Part shown: piece after piece, positions 48,501 through 57,534 of the stretch | How the letters are laid out: each line of letters begins with the position of its first letter | Numbering within the stretch: the first letter of the stretch is position 1 | Source: Candidatus Latescibacterota bacterium | GTDB taxonomy: Bacteria; Latescibacterota; UBA2968; GCA-2709665 | Assembly: GCA_021295655.1 (NCBI GenBank) | Contig: JAGWBX010000001.1 | Location: 1 to 64,000 of the forward strand | Length of the DNA: 64,000 nucleotides | Direction of reading: 5' to 3' | Notes under the pieces: model-generated | The model's input: only the letters and a program-made list of their open reading frames with translations | Databases searched by the model: none | Told to the model about the DNA's origin: nothing | Translations under genes and position numbers: made by a program

Positions 48501-48665
48501 CGTCTTGCCCGGAAAACGCAGGTCCACGGTGATCACGGGAGAACGCAGGTCGGGCAACAGATCCACGTCCAGCCGCTCCAGCGAAATCCAGCCGAGGAGC
48601 GCTACCGCCAGCGTCGCCATGGCGACCGTAACGGGAAATTTCGTCGAAAATTCGGGCAATGACAT
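45582..48665 (-). CDS. RND (AcrB-type) efflux transporter permease
   Basis: A 1,027-residue HAE-family RND pump subunit. It starts LPEFSTKFPVTVAMATLAVALLG and shows the two large periplasmic porter regions and twelve membrane helices of the family. The proton-relay segment is GGLALGAGMLVDNAIVVIENI (helix 4), and the second half repeats it (IGAIMLGGIAVNDAIILVDHI). It would work as a trimer with the adaptor encoded upstream and an outer-membrane channel not present in this window. The start has AAGAAGGG eight bases before. The next gene begins within its stop codon. Confidence 0.92.
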   Translation of the reverse strand: MSLPEFSTKFPVTVAMATLAVALLGWISLERLDVDLLPDLRSPVITVDLRFPGKTPREMEERYAQRLEGDIGTVRHVKRVHSVSRSGQAVVIAEFEWDADMDFAVLDVQKKVARYASDPDITSLDVTQEDPQALPVMRLAVSGADWQDPDELLGTVETTIRPKLEGLFGVASAEIEGGAEKEIRVTLDSYLLQAFGISSATVVSRIREANSDVSGGTLKDGQRSYLVKGLGRLTDMADVNNLVVGERGGESSNGGGDASTQRVPVTVSDVGTVALRYKERETIVRLDGVECVGLSVYKEAGENTSSVVNGVLQELGSLEADLAGIRFTVVENQARFVERAVNEVEEAAVIGALLAVGVLLAALRQWTATLVIGLAIPISVLATFTLMYFQGLTLNVMTLGGLALGAGMLVDNAIVVIENIYRHLESGETAAEASVKGAGEVGVAILASTLTTVSVFLPIVYLQGLAGELFKEQAWTVAFSLISSLAVAMTVVPMLTARLFRRYPRTATGVAGAQTFRRFLAASLNHKGRTTAVLAACLFAAFYMATSIHTSFIPTEDEGVLHVDLAMPEGTRLESTDRVARRVAAIAQEVAGEEALHIYLRVGTDPNRFTAVGEPTGPNRAELTVVLGRQGDRRGVAELTAALDAALLDVPNIKVNYRLQKSALEGLIRGGAAPVQVEVSGENLVLLRELTADLKRRMDALPTVYNVRSSFQDGQPEVDVVLQPDVTAAFGLTSQNLVRELERRLGGEEAGELSKDQRTRTIRVGFEDVDLRELKHARIDGPDGAMLTLGDLAELRVVQGPREILRDGQRRVGRVSAFLTEGMVLSQAATQIRQAVGQMAIPHGYRVTITGEERERAESFGGLQFALLLSVVLVYMVMASLFESLLHPFTVMLTVPLAGIGVVFAFWGLGESFGVMAFIGAIMLGGIAVNDAIILVDHINQLRRKAADVRKAVLQGAQDRLRPILMTSATTILALLPMAVGVGEGARLRAPMAMAVIGGLVTSTLMTLVVIPVVYELIERLRIRRTA

Positions 48666-48987
48666 CGTATCGGCCCTTCTTGAGTAAACGCTGTCTTCTT
48701 TAACTCACAAACCGTTTTTTACATGGATGGACGCGACAAAAGGCACGAATTCACAAAAACAGAGATAATACAGCCCGCTGACGCGGCTGGTCACGGGTCT
48801 GTCCGGCCCATATGCGGACGTCCGCGCGGCGGCGGGTCAAAAAAACCCTCCGGAAGGCCCACACACAGTTCCTGGGCCCCAGAGGGGTCCAATCGAGAAC
48901 TCACAGCACGATGTTTCACTCGCTGCGGACTGTAAAAGCCGGTAATGCCCGTTAGGACGCGGGCCGTACCGGGGCTCGTGTTCATCA
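48666..48987. other. gene-free gap between RND adaptor and pump genes
   Basis: 322 bases without a supported gene inside an otherwise tightly packed operon. On the minus strand CCTTCCGGAGG followed by T7 (about 48846-48866) is a weak terminator-like hairpin. The stretch may carry an attenuation site or a promoter for the two RND genes; none is convincing. Confidence 0.35.
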
Positions 48988-50061
48988 TTACTGCCCCGAC
49001 ACGCCTTCCCCGGTTACCCGCACGCGCGTACGCGGCCGCAACGTCTCGTAGTTGCTGGTGATGAGACGCTCGCCCGGCTCAAGCCCCTCGAGAATCTCGA
49101 CCTGCTCCGGCCCCTCCAATCCCAGTTTTACGTCGCGCATTTGCGCTCGTCCCTCCGCTTCGACGAACACCACTTTGCGATTCTGGCGAGTCAGGACGAA
49201 ACGGCGAGGGATGGCTACAGCGTCTTCGTGAGACTCTGTGACAATCTCGGCCTTAACGAACATCCCCGGCCGTAACATCAGGCCCGGATTCTTCACCGCC
49301 CCCACCACCCGGAACGTACGCGTTGCCGGATCGATGGCCGGGTCCACCACCTTGACGGTCCCCAGGAACCGGCGGTTGGGCAACGCGTAGTTCTCCACGC
49401 GCAGGACCTGGCCCGTTGAAACGGTTGCTATATATGCATTTGGAACCCTGAGGTCGACGAGTACCTGGTTGTAATCCATCACGGTTGCAATGGTCGTGCG
49501 TGCTTCCACCATCGTACCTTCGGTAATATCGGCCAATCCTGTGAGAAAACCGGCGATTGGCGTCCGAATCGTCGTCTTGGCGATCTGTACGAGCGCATCT
49601 TCATAGTTGGATTCGGCGTCGGCGACGGCCCGGCGCGCTTCATCCAGATCTTTCTCCGTGCCCAGTTTACGTTCGACGAGGACCTCCTGCTCGCGCAGCG
49701 TTCGCCTGGCGGCTTTGCGCGCAAGATCACGGGATTCCAGACGCGCGTTTACAACAAGCTCCTTGTTCACAAGCCGAGCGATCTCCTGGTTCCGGGTCAC
49801 CCGCATCCCCTCCGTCGGTCGTCCTCCGACGCCCCGTGCGACGTATTGAAGAATACCCTCCACCTCCGTCTGAAGACGGGCTTCTCTGGAGGACCGGAGT
49901 GTGCCCGTGGCCGCCACCGTCGCCTCCATGGTGTCCAGACGCACAGCCTGAACCGTCACGGGGACGGTAAGATCCACGGACCGCTGCTCGGTTTGCCCGC
50001 CGCATGCGGCCAGAATGGCGACAGCCGTGAATACCTTGCAACAACGTTTCAGGAATTGCAT
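48988..50061 (-). CDS. RND efflux periplasmic adaptor (membrane fusion protein), lipoprotein
   Basis: A 357-residue adaptor. The N terminus is a lipoprotein signal (FTAVAILAAC, lipid attachment at the Cys near residue 20), so it is anchored in the inner membrane. Then come the split biotinyl-lipoyl domain (VAATGTLRSSREARLQTEVEG), a helical hairpin (about 105-160) and a beta-barrel with RTFRVVGAVKNPGLMLRPGMFVKAE. It would dock one or both downstream RND pumps to an outer-membrane channel. The ATG at 50061 is used; a TTG two codons upstream has the closer GAGGTG. Confidence 0.9.
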   Translation of the reverse strand: MQFLKRCCKVFTAVAILAACGGQTEQRSVDLTVPVTVQAVRLDTMEATVAATGTLRSSREARLQTEVEGILQYVARGVGGRPTEGMRVTRNQEIARLVNKELVVNARLESRDLARKAARRTLREQEVLVERKLGTEKDLDEARRAVADAESNYEDALVQIAKTTIRTPIAGFLTGLADITEGTMVEARTTIATVMDYNQVLVDLRVPNAYIATVSTGQVLRVENYALPNRRFLGTVKVVDPAIDPATRTFRVVGAVKNPGLMLRPGMFVKAEIVTESHEDAVAIPRRFVLTRQNRKVVFVEAEGRAQMRDVKLGLEGPEQVEILEGLEPGERLITSNYETLRPRTRVRVTGEGVSGQ

Positions 50062-50111
50062 ATACAAGTTTCACCTCATAAAAGGGCTATAATTGGCTGC
50101 TATCCAATGTA

Positions 50112-53100
50112 CTACCGGCTTCTCCCACGCCATTGTCCTCCACCGCCCCGGCTGCCGCCTCCCTGCCCGCTCCGGTCACCGCCACGACCGCGCCGACCGA
50201 AATTCCAGGATGGAAGATCCTCTTCATACACCTCTTCGGGGTGGTCCGGATCCACGTACCTCCAGCGCACCGCATCGGCGTAAAGGCGTCCGTCTGCGCG
50301 GTCGGACAATTCGACACGGGCCAGCTCCCCTTCTTCGAACCGGTATCGTCCCAGTACATTCCAGCCGCCCTTGAGTTTGTCTGCTTCGATCGCCAGTGTA
50401 TCCACCTCGCCGCCGTGGCAGACAGCCAGACTGAATTCCCTGGCCACACGCAGGCGCCGGGAGAACCTGGGATGAACGAAATAATAGTACACGTCGTAAT
50501 CCCCGCCGTGCGGCAATCGGGCGGTCCAGACGGCCGGTTGCGCGCCGTCGCCGGGTTTCTTCCACCGGAAGTTGTTTTCATACCGGCCAAAAGAAAATGG
50601 CAACTGGCGTTCCTGCCAGTTGTCCCCTTTCAATTGCGGCCGGAGATAGCGCCGCACCCTGCGAACCGGCATTTCGAAGCCTTCGTCATCGTTGTCCACG
50701 ATGATCTCGGTCAATCCGGTCTCATCCGGGGCGACCTCCCTCACGTAGGTCGTGGCGGACCCGTCCATCGGCTGCTCGGGTATGCGCAACGGCGCCATCA
50801 GGACGCGGCGGTTGCGAGCAAAAAACGGTTCGACGCTGATTCTCGAGGGCCGTTCCCAGAGGATCAACCCCACCTCGACCTCCTGCCCGCCTTCTATCTC
50901 AACGCCCTTTACCGCCTCGTCCTCGGTTCCCATCGCTCGGATCTGGACGAAACCGCGCCCGGGCTCGCCGTTGCGGATCCGTACAATGACCTGATACGTC
51001 ATCATACCCCACCCGTCGTCCACCTTATATGCTTTTGCCCTTGTCAGCGTGTACCCCGGAACCTGGGTACCGTGCAGCCAGTCGCTGACGAGTCGATGCA
51101 GGTTGGGTCGTTCCGTCCGTCGCGAGGAATCCCCAACGGCCGCACGCTCGAACGACCCGAAGTCGACCGCCGCGTGTTGGTTCGCCTCTTCGAAGCCGCT
51201 GACCACGTCTCTGAACGTCTCATCACCCACTACGGCCTGCATCATCCCGAACATGGAGGCGCCCTTGGCGTCGACGACAGCCCTGTAGAGTTCGGCGTCG
51301 TCATTCGGGTCCAGCTCCGCAAAGGAACGCTCGCGCATTTTTGACGTTATCGTATCCCACGAGACGCTTTGCACGCCCCTGTTGCGCCGGAACCGCCCCC
51401 GGAACCTGCCCCGCCGCGAATAGAAACTCTGTTGCAGGCTGGACTCGAGATGTTGCTGAATATAGACAGGCATTCCGCGCTTGAGCAGGGAATGGTGTTG
51501 GCCTTCGAATCCCTTGTTGAAGGACCACAGTTGCGCGACGGGACTCCTGTATATGCCACTCTGAGACGATTCCCGGGCAAGAAACGTGCGCAGCACCGCG
51601 CTGACCAACAGATCCCGCTTGATCCTCGCGGGGTCGTCGTTTCGCCGTTGGCGCCGCTGCATCCACTTCAATCGCCGCTGCAGGTTAAGCCGCATCAGGA
51701 CGTCCTCTTCCAGCATCAGCACGCCAGGCTGCGCCAGTCCGCCGGCTTCCTCCCATCCGTCGTAATACCATTGCACCTGGAATGGCACCTCCACAACCGA
51801 CAGGCGTTCGTAGGGATAGGCCAGGCCGGTTTCCTGTTCAACGCTATCCAGGATTTCGCCCAGCGTTTCGAGGGCGTCGTCCCTGGCGTCTTCGAAGAAG
51901 GTGACCTGCCTGGCATGGGCAGGATGAACGTAAACGGCGCATTGGATATGATGGATCTCGGCCTGATAGACATTGTAGACGCCCGCATTGAGCGAGAGAA
52001 CGGGAACAGGGCGTTTCACTTCCCAGGTATGGACCTCCCGGCCACCGTCCGGCTTTCGGCTGACCGGTACACCCTGGGTTATCACTTCCAGCCCCGCGGG
52101 AAGAGAAATATCCAGGTCTGCGGTGGCGAAGGACAGGGGTCTCCCATCCTCGTGTCCGTAGTCCACGCCCGGCGAAGGATACCACCTGCTCCGTGGCGGC
52201 AGGAATACGGAATTCCCGCGTATCCAGGCGGTCAGATCGCCTTTTCTGCCAGGCCCCGCGCGACGCTTCTGCAAACGCTTCGCGTCCGGATGGCGCCTCA
52301 GATCGAATCCACTGAGGTCAATCGAACCGGCGTAAACGAATTCCAACGTCGCCATGCTGTCAGGCTGGAGCGTTCGGGCGACCCGAACGACGCCGTATTC
52401 GCGGCGCCAGTTGACAGCCGGGGCGTCTCCGTCTTGCGCATTCACCGATCGCAGTTTCAAACCCGGGTTGAGGCTGAAAACCAGGGTGTCCAGCGGAACG
52501 GAATGCGGGTTCGAAACGCTCAGGACCGCTCTGCTCCGTAGTGGCGTGCTGGCAGCCGCAAGCTCCAGATCGAGCGAGTAATGGGTAACGGCCACGGTTG
52601 GCTGTTCGGCATATCTCTCATGAACTTCCAATTGCGCCGTCCTGTAGGAGAGGTCCGAGGCGTCGCGGCTCTCAATATACAGGAAAAGGCCCAGCGCGGC
52701 GACGAAACCGCCCGCGGTCAGACATCGGCCGAACCTGCGCCAGGACCGGGACTGCGGCAGCCGCGGATACCGGTCGATTGACAGTCCGAAGAAAAACAGG
52801 GCAAGCATTGTGTAGAAGACCCGGATTTCCACGACGCTTTTAATATCGCCAAGGCCGAGCATATCCGAGTAAAACACGGGGGCAAAGAATGCACCGAAGT
52901 CGTACACGCCGCCATATCGGCGTCCGAGAAACAGGAGAACAATCAGCACGTATGCGATGGTCAGCACGGTCACCGCGGCCTGACGGCGCAGCACCGCCCC
53001 GAGGAAAAACGTGAGGGCGGACATATAAATCAGCCCCGGCAGGTTCAGCAGGAGCAGGTACGTCAGGTAGGGCCGGATCGTAAACGGCGCACCCGTAATG

Positions 53101-53510
53101 CTGATTTTTGCCGCCTGCACGCCCAGACTGAGTACCAGCACAATCAGGCTCAGCGTTATCAGGGCGCCCAGTACCCCCAGATACTTGCCCATGACCAGTT
53201 CGGCGGTAGACAGCGGCCGGGCTGCGACCACCTCGCAGATTCCGGCGCGCTCATCCGCGGCCCGGAAATCTCCCACGATAAACGCGATGACCACGGTCTG
53301 AAGCAGACTGTAGACAAAAAAAGGCATATAGGCGCCGATTCCGCTGACAGACTCGAACTCAACGCCTCTGGATTCCGCGATCGCCAGGCCGATGCCCAGA
53401 ACAAGGGGGATGAGCACGCCGATACCGCCCAGGATGCGAAACCGGATCGTACGCATCAGCATTTTTCGCTCATATCCGGCGACAGACAAAATGGTGAAGA
53501 CCGTATTCAT
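50112..53510 (-). CDS. ABC-2 permease fused to M1-peptidase-like and golvesin-like domains
   Basis: A 1,132-residue multidomain membrane protein. Residues 1-290 are an ABC-2 permease with six or seven helices. Residues about 320-830 resemble the beta-sandwich and catalytic core of M1 zinc aminopeptidases, but the region that should hold HExxH reads VSAVLRTFLARES, so zinc catalysis looks lost. Residues about 960-1090 match a golvesin-type beta domain (IIVDNDDEGFEM, ARLPHGGDYDVYYYF, LYADAVRWRYVDP). The C terminus is an Arg/Gly-rich tail. ABC permease/M1 fusions are known in several phyla; loss of the active site and the added domains are unusual. It overlaps the upstream ABC ATPase gene as ATGA, making a matched exporter pair. 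Confidence 0.8.
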   Translation of the reverse strand: MNTVFTILSVAGYERKMLMRTIRFRILGGIGVLIPLVLGIGLAIAESRGVEFESVSGIGAYMPFFVYSLLQTVVIAFIVGDFRAADERAGICEVVAARPLSTAELVMGKYLGVLGALITLSLIVLVLSLGVQAAKISITGAPFTIRPYLTYLLLLNLPGLIYMSALTFFLGAVLRRQAAVTVLTIAYVLIVLLFLGRRYGGVYDFGAFFAPVFYSDMLGLGDIKSVVEIRVFYTMLALFFFGLSIDRYPRLPQSRSWRRFGRCLTAGGFVAALGLFLYIESRDASDLSYRTAQLEVHERYAEQPTVAVTHYSLDLELAAASTPLRSRAVLSVSNPHSVPLDTLVFSLNPGLKLRSVNAQDGDAPAVNWRREYGVVRVARTLQPDSMATLEFVYAGSIDLSGFDLRRHPDAKRLQKRRAGPGRKGDLTAWIRGNSVFLPPRSRWYPSPGVDYGHEDGRPLSFATADLDISLPAGLEVITQGVPVSRKPDGGREVHTWEVKRPVPVLSLNAGVYNVYQAEIHHIQCAVYVHPAHARQVTFFEDARDDALETLGEILDSVEQETGLAYPYERLSVVEVPFQVQWYYDGWEEAGGLAQPGVLMLEEDVLMRLNLQRRLKWMQRRQRRNDDPARIKRDLLVSAVLRTFLARESSQSGIYRSPVAQLWSFNKGFEGQHHSLLKRGMPVYIQQHLESSLQQSFYSRRGRFRGRFRRNRGVQSVSWDTITSKMRERSFAELDPNDDAELYRAVVDAKGASMFGMMQAVVGDETFRDVVSGFEEANQHAAVDFGSFERAAVGDSSRRTERPNLHRLVSDWLHGTQVPGYTLTRAKAYKVDDGWGMMTYQVIVRIRNGEPGRGFVQIRAMGTEDEAVKGVEIEGGQEVEVGLILWERPSRISVEPFFARNRRVLMAPLRIPEQPMDGSATTYVREVAPDETGLTEIIVDNDDEGFEMPVRRVRRYLRPQLKGDNWQERQLPFSFGRYENNFRWKKPGDGAQPAVWTARLPHGGDYDVYYYFVHPRFSRRLRVAREFSLAVCHGGEVDTLAIEADKLKGGWNVLGRYRFEEGELARVELSDRADGRLYADAVRWRYVDPDHPEEVYEEDLPSWNFGRRGRGGDRSGQGGGSRGGGGQWRGRSR

Positions 53511-54412
53511 GACCCTTGCTCCCCAGCGTCCCTTTCCGGAAGCTCCATACCCATAAAATACACGTACGCGTCTTCGAGATTCGGCGAAACAGGTTCAGCG
53601 TTGTCCGGCGGCTGGCCATCGCCCACGAACCGGAGATCCATCCGGCCGCCGTCCACGGCGACCGTCACAACCAGAAACTGTCGGGATATCGCTTCGAACC
53701 CGGCGTCGTCCGTCTGTACGCGCCAGGTCTTGCCATTGGCACGATCAACCAGTGCCTCAGGCGGTCCCCTGTAAACGATCCGTCCTGCATTCAGCACAGC
53801 CAGATCATCGCAGGTACTCGAAATATCCCCCACGATATGGGTGGAAATCAGGATCGCCCGGTCTCGACTCAATCGCGCGAGGATCCCCCTGAAGCGTATG
53901 CGCTCTTCCGGATCCAGTCCCACGGTGGGCTCGTCCACAACAAGGATTTCCGGATCGCCGACAATGGCCTGGGCAATCCCGAGGCGCCGCATCATTCCAC
54001 CTGAAAACGTGCCGGTCCGGCGGTCGCGCGCGTCGTAAAGCCCCACGTTCTCAAGCGCACCGCGCACTCGCGTCCTTCTGCCGTTCCGTCGCCGCCCGGC
54101 CGCCAGCCGGTCCATATAGTCCAGAAACTCCCACGCCGTCAGTTGCGGATACGAGCCGAAGTGTTGGGGAAGATAACCCAGACTGCCACGCACTTCGGAG
54201 CGGTTCGTCTGCAGATCCCACGCACCCACGCTCACCCGGCCGGAGGTGGGCGCCATCTGAGTGGAAAGAATCTTGATGAGCGTGGTCTTTCCCGCGCCGT
54301 TCGGTCCAAGCAGCCCGAACGTCCCCTGTCCGATCTCCAGGTCCACGTTGTCCAGTGCGGGTACGGTTCCCTTCGGATAGATTTTCGTTAAGCCTGTCGC
54401 AACGATTCGCAT
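53507..54412 (-). CDS. ABC transporter ATP-binding protein
   Basis: A 301-residue ABC-2-type ATPase: GLLGPNGAGKTTLI (Walker A, about 37), LGYLPQHFGSYPQLTA (Q loop), TFSGGMMRRLG (signature), LVVDEPTVGLDPEER (Walker B), STHIVGD (switch His). The C-terminal 80 residues form a small regulatory domain. It is closely similar in its core motifs to the ABC domain fused to the RND pump at 41 kb, suggesting duplication. The ATG at 54412 (MRIVATGLTKIY) follows AAGGG; an ATG at 54457 adds 15 non-family residues. It is the first gene of the exporter supercluster. Confidence 0.93.
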   Translation of the reverse strand: MRIVATGLTKIYPKGTVPALDNVDLEIGQGTFGLLGPNGAGKTTLIKILSTQMAPTSGRVSVGAWDLQTNRSEVRGSLGYLPQHFGSYPQLTAWEFLDYMDRLAAGRRRNGRRTRVRGALENVGLYDARDRRTGTFSGGMMRRLGIAQAIVGDPEILVVDEPTVGLDPEERIRFRGILARLSRDRAILISTHIVGDISSTCDDLAVLNAGRIVYRGPPEALVDRANGKTWRVQTDDAGFEAISRQFLVVTVAVDGGRMDLRFVGDGQPPDNAEPVSPNLEDAYVYFMGMELPERDAGEQGS

Positions 54413-54521
54413 TTTCAGCCCTTTTGCCGGTGCCGAGGAAATCCGTACCCTGTTCATTAGACCGTTCAGCGGTGAGGATCGTTCCGGAAGGAGTCGCGGG
54501 AAATGTGTGTAGAACGGCCCT

Positions 54522-55784
54522 TTACGGCAGGTGCAGGCACGGGTTTTCCGGTCCCGCTGTTGTGGCGGGACCCACGCGCCTGAAGGCTGTCAACTCCACC
54601 TTGATATGGCGCGCATCCAGTTCGGGCATTGCGGGACACGGCAACACGTGCACCGAATCCATCGGCACCGCCTGAGAGACAATTTCCGGAAAGGCCGCGG
54701 CGGTTTCCGGCCAACTCACATAGGCAAATGTCAGACAGACGTCTTTCCGTGAAAGCGACAGCCGTTCGAAGACGGTTGCCAACTGCGCCGTAACGTGCTC
54801 CGCCTCCCGTTGCGGTTCCGCATCCGGGGGCGCGCGCAGTTCGCCCACCTGGATCAGCTCCCAGTTTCGGGCGCGGCTGCGGCGAATCCGGAGGGCGCCT
54901 TCGTCCGGGAGTCCGGCGGGAAGTTGCGTTTCCGCGTGTCGCACCTCCTCATCGTTGTCGGACATGACGCCCATGACCTGTATTTCCGCATAGAGGCTGG
55001 GCGGATCGCCGAAACGCCGGCTGTCCGACATCATCACGACAGGTCGCGGATGGCCTGCCCAGCGGCGTTCGATTTCTGCACGGATGAGGCGCGCGATCTT
55101 CGTGCAATGGGCGAAGGGCCGGAGACGGACGACGTCGGCAAGCGAACCGCCTCCCTCCTGAAATACGTCCTGGATGAGGTCAAACACGTGGCAGATCTGA
55201 CGTTCGGGCTGTCCTTCGAACAGCGGATTTATCCCTTCGTCCCACGCGACAACGCCCGACAGATGGATCTGCCGGCCTCCCCCGAACCTTGTGACAACGG
55301 CGGGGGCAAGCGCCATAAACTCGGTATCGTACAGCGATTCCGGCCGCCACACGGCCTGGTGGAACGTCGCGCGGGCTTTCGGCACATAACCCACCGCCTG
55401 AATGCAGGTGGAAAGGCTGGTCCTCGAATGCGCCCAGCCCAGTGTTGTAATCGCGGCGCGGTACCCACGGCGGAACCGGTTCCGCCGTTCATTGCGCATA
55501 TGGGTGCCGTCGTACCGCTTATTGTGCAGTACCGTCCACTCGACAAAGGAATCGAAACCCCCGCCGATACCGGCGGCGACCTCGGTCATTGTGTCGCACA
55601 GCGCCACATTCTGGGATTCGGACCATTCGTCGCGCAATGCCTCGCTGGCTGCCTCGGACCATGTTGCGCCCTGGATGCCGCGGGCAGGCAGATGCGCGCC
55701 CAGTTGGTTGAGATCGATACGCACGGCGTCGCCCCAATCCGTTTGCCGGATACGCATTTGGCGACGAACGTCCGGTTGTGACAT
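54522..55784 (-). CDS. tandem Rid-family (YjgF/YER057c/UK114-like) protein
   Basis: A 420-residue protein that appears to contain two Rid-type domains: about 150-260 (QIHLSGVVAWDEG, then VFQEGGGSLADVVRLRPFA) and about 300-410 (KDVCLTFAYVS to VKVEL-like AFRRVG end). The first 130 residues are an extra domain I do not recognise. Rid proteins hydrolyse reactive imine/enamine intermediates made by PLP or FAD enzymes. The ATG at 55784 follows CGGAGA; the frame remains open upstream without family residues. The FAD oxidoreductase gene lies next upstream in the same direction, an imine-producing partner. Confidence 0.65.
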   Translation of the reverse strand: MSQPDVRRQMRIRQTDWGDAVRIDLNQLGAHLPARGIQGATWSEAASEALRDEWSESQNVALCDTMTEVAAGIGGGFDSFVEWTVLHNKRYDGTHMRNERRNRFRRGYRAAITTLGWAHSRTSLSTCIQAVGYVPKARATFHQAVWRPESLYDTEFMALAPAVVTRFGGGRQIHLSGVVAWDEGINPLFEGQPERQICHVFDLIQDVFQEGGGSLADVVRLRPFAHCTKIARLIRAEIERRWAGHPRPVVMMSDSRRFGDPPSLYAEIQVMGVMSDNDEEVRHAETQLPAGLPDEGALRIRRSRARNWELIQVGELRAPPDAEPQREAEHVTAQLATVFERLSLSRKDVCLTFAYVSWPETAAAFPEIVSQAVPMDSVHVLPCPAMPELDARHIKVELTAFRRVGPATTAGPENPCLHLP

Positions 55785-55964
55785 CGGTGAATTCTCCGTT
55801 TGCCATGCTGAAGCCGCGCCGGGCATGCCACGCTGCCGCCGTGAGATGCAGGAACCGGAATTCAGCAAAGTTCTCTCCGCCGGCAAGCCGCCCGCCCGGA
55901 TTGACCGGTCAGCACCAGGGTGCGCAGCCGGAAGTGATCCTGACCGGACGGATCCGCTGACATC

Positions 55965-57302
55965 TCAACTCCACGGGAACGGACTGTTGGATACCGGATG
56001 GAGCCTTCCGTCGGCGTAACGGGAAAAGCGGAACGGCTCCAGCAGACGCGAGGATGCGCCCAGGAGTTCCTCCGCCACCAGCCTGCCCACGCCGATCATC
56101 TTGTACCCGTGATTGGAATCCGCAATGATGTAACAGTTCTGATGAAACCGGTCGAACACCGGAAAACTGTCGGGTGTAAACGCGCCAATGCCGCCGGATG
56201 GCTCTTTTTTGAAGCGTGAGGATTTTCCTTCAAAACGTCTGTGGCAGAATGCCAGCGCTGAACACCACTGATGAGCGAAATGGTCGCCGACGATGAAATC
56301 GGGGGATTCCGGTCCATACGGATCCACTGCCACCTCGTCCGGCGGTCGTTCCACCCTGTAGGGCATGGCGCCCCCCTGTACACCCCCGAAGTGGAAATCG
56401 GGCTTGTAATATATGCCCCACAGTCGGTCGGTAATCAGCGAACCGTCTACGTCCGAATACAGCGGCGCGTCCGTGTCGAGATGAATAACAGGGGGCATCC
56501 TGCCGTCGTTGGTCTTCAGAAAGTGGGGGTCGACGCCCAGCGTTCCTTCCTGCAGACACCAGTAACGCCACATCGGGATATCGTGGTGCATTTCCCCGTC
56601 AGAACCCTTAATGCTCACCGACGCGGGCAGATCCAGCATATCCCAGAGCAGTTTCGCCCACGGCCCCACGGCAACAACGACCTCGTCTGTCCGGATCCTG
56701 CCGCGATCCGTTTCCACCGCCGAGACAGCCCCTCCATCGAACCGGAATCCGTTTACCGCGACACCTTCCAGAATCCTGACGCCCTCGCTTCGGGCCTTGT
56801 CGGCCAGGCCCGACATCGACGCACGATTGTTGGCGTACCCCCCTCTCTTTTCGTGAAGAACGGACGTTATTCCCTTCGCCTGCCAGTCGTGAAACAGACG
56901 CCGCATATATTTCAGACAGTCTGCGTCGCCTTCTATGAACTCCGATTCGTACCCGATCTCGCGCTGCTGTTGTGCGATGCCGGCGACGTTCTCGTGCATG
57001 GACTCGGGACTGATCTGCATGTACCCGACCGGATGGTAGCTGAATGCATCGTGATCAGTCTCCCATATATCGACGCTGTGCGCCATCAGTTCGCGCATGG
57101 CCGGTTGGAAGTAGTTGTTGCGGATGACACCGCAGGCGATGCCGGAAGCGCCCGCAGCCACTCCCCCTTTGTCCACGATCAGCACTTCAGACCCGGTTAC
57201 CCTGCGCCGCTTCTTCAACGCACGCGCAAGATGATAGCCCGTACTGAGACCGTGGACCCCGGCGCCGATAATCAGATATGTTGTGTGTTCGGGTATGCGC
57301 AT
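55965..57302 (-). CDS. DAO-family FAD-dependent oxidoreductase (sarcosine oxidase beta-like)
   Basis: A 445-residue flavoprotein. The N-terminal dinucleotide-binding motif YLIIGAGVHGLSTGYHLA is followed by a second FAD contact (GGVAAGASGIACGVIRNNYF) and the DAO C-terminal region (FIVADSNHGYKMIGVGRLVAEELLG-like). The family oxidises secondary or tertiary amines such as sarcosine or dimethylglycine to imines and, with folate partners, releases formaldehyde equivalents. The ATG at 57302 has GGGAGG five bases upstream. It is in one strand with a Rid protein, a homocysteine methyltransferase-like protein and a formamidase-like protein. The substrate is not determinable from sequence. Confidence 0.88.
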   Translation of the reverse strand: MRIPEHTTYLIIGAGVHGLSTGYHLARALKKRRRVTGSEVLIVDKGGVAAGASGIACGVIRNNYFQPAMRELMAHSVDIWETDHDAFSYHPVGYMQISPESMHENVAGIAQQQREIGYESEFIEGDADCLKYMRRLFHDWQAKGITSVLHEKRGGYANNRASMSGLADKARSEGVRILEGVAVNGFRFDGGAVSAVETDRGRIRTDEVVVAVGPWAKLLWDMLDLPASVSIKGSDGEMHHDIPMWRYWCLQEGTLGVDPHFLKTNDGRMPPVIHLDTDAPLYSDVDGSLITDRLWGIYYKPDFHFGGVQGGAMPYRVERPPDEVAVDPYGPESPDFIVGDHFAHQWCSALAFCHRRFEGKSSRFKKEPSGGIGAFTPDSFPVFDRFHQNCYIIADSNHGYKMIGVGRLVAEELLGASSRLLEPFRFSRYADGRLHPVSNSPFPWS

Positions 57303-57534
57303 GGATGCCTCCCGTTCACTTTTCCGGTGTCCGGGCGCCGTCAACCCCAATTCGAAAAAACAGCAACCCGGCAATGCGACGAAAACCCCTGGAACGGTGC
57401 GTAACGGTCGTCAAAAAGGACATGCTTTCAGTTCACGTCCAGTGACCTGGTGTATCCTGCGAATCAGAAGTTAATTCGCCTTTGTCTACTTGCATATATT
57501 CGGTTTTACTACTCCGAAGAATTACGATTCAAGG

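Noticed and set aside
50068-50111. ATTGG...CCAAT hairpin between permease-peptidase and adaptor genes as a terminator
   Set aside because: Only five base pairs and no T tract on the transcribed strand.
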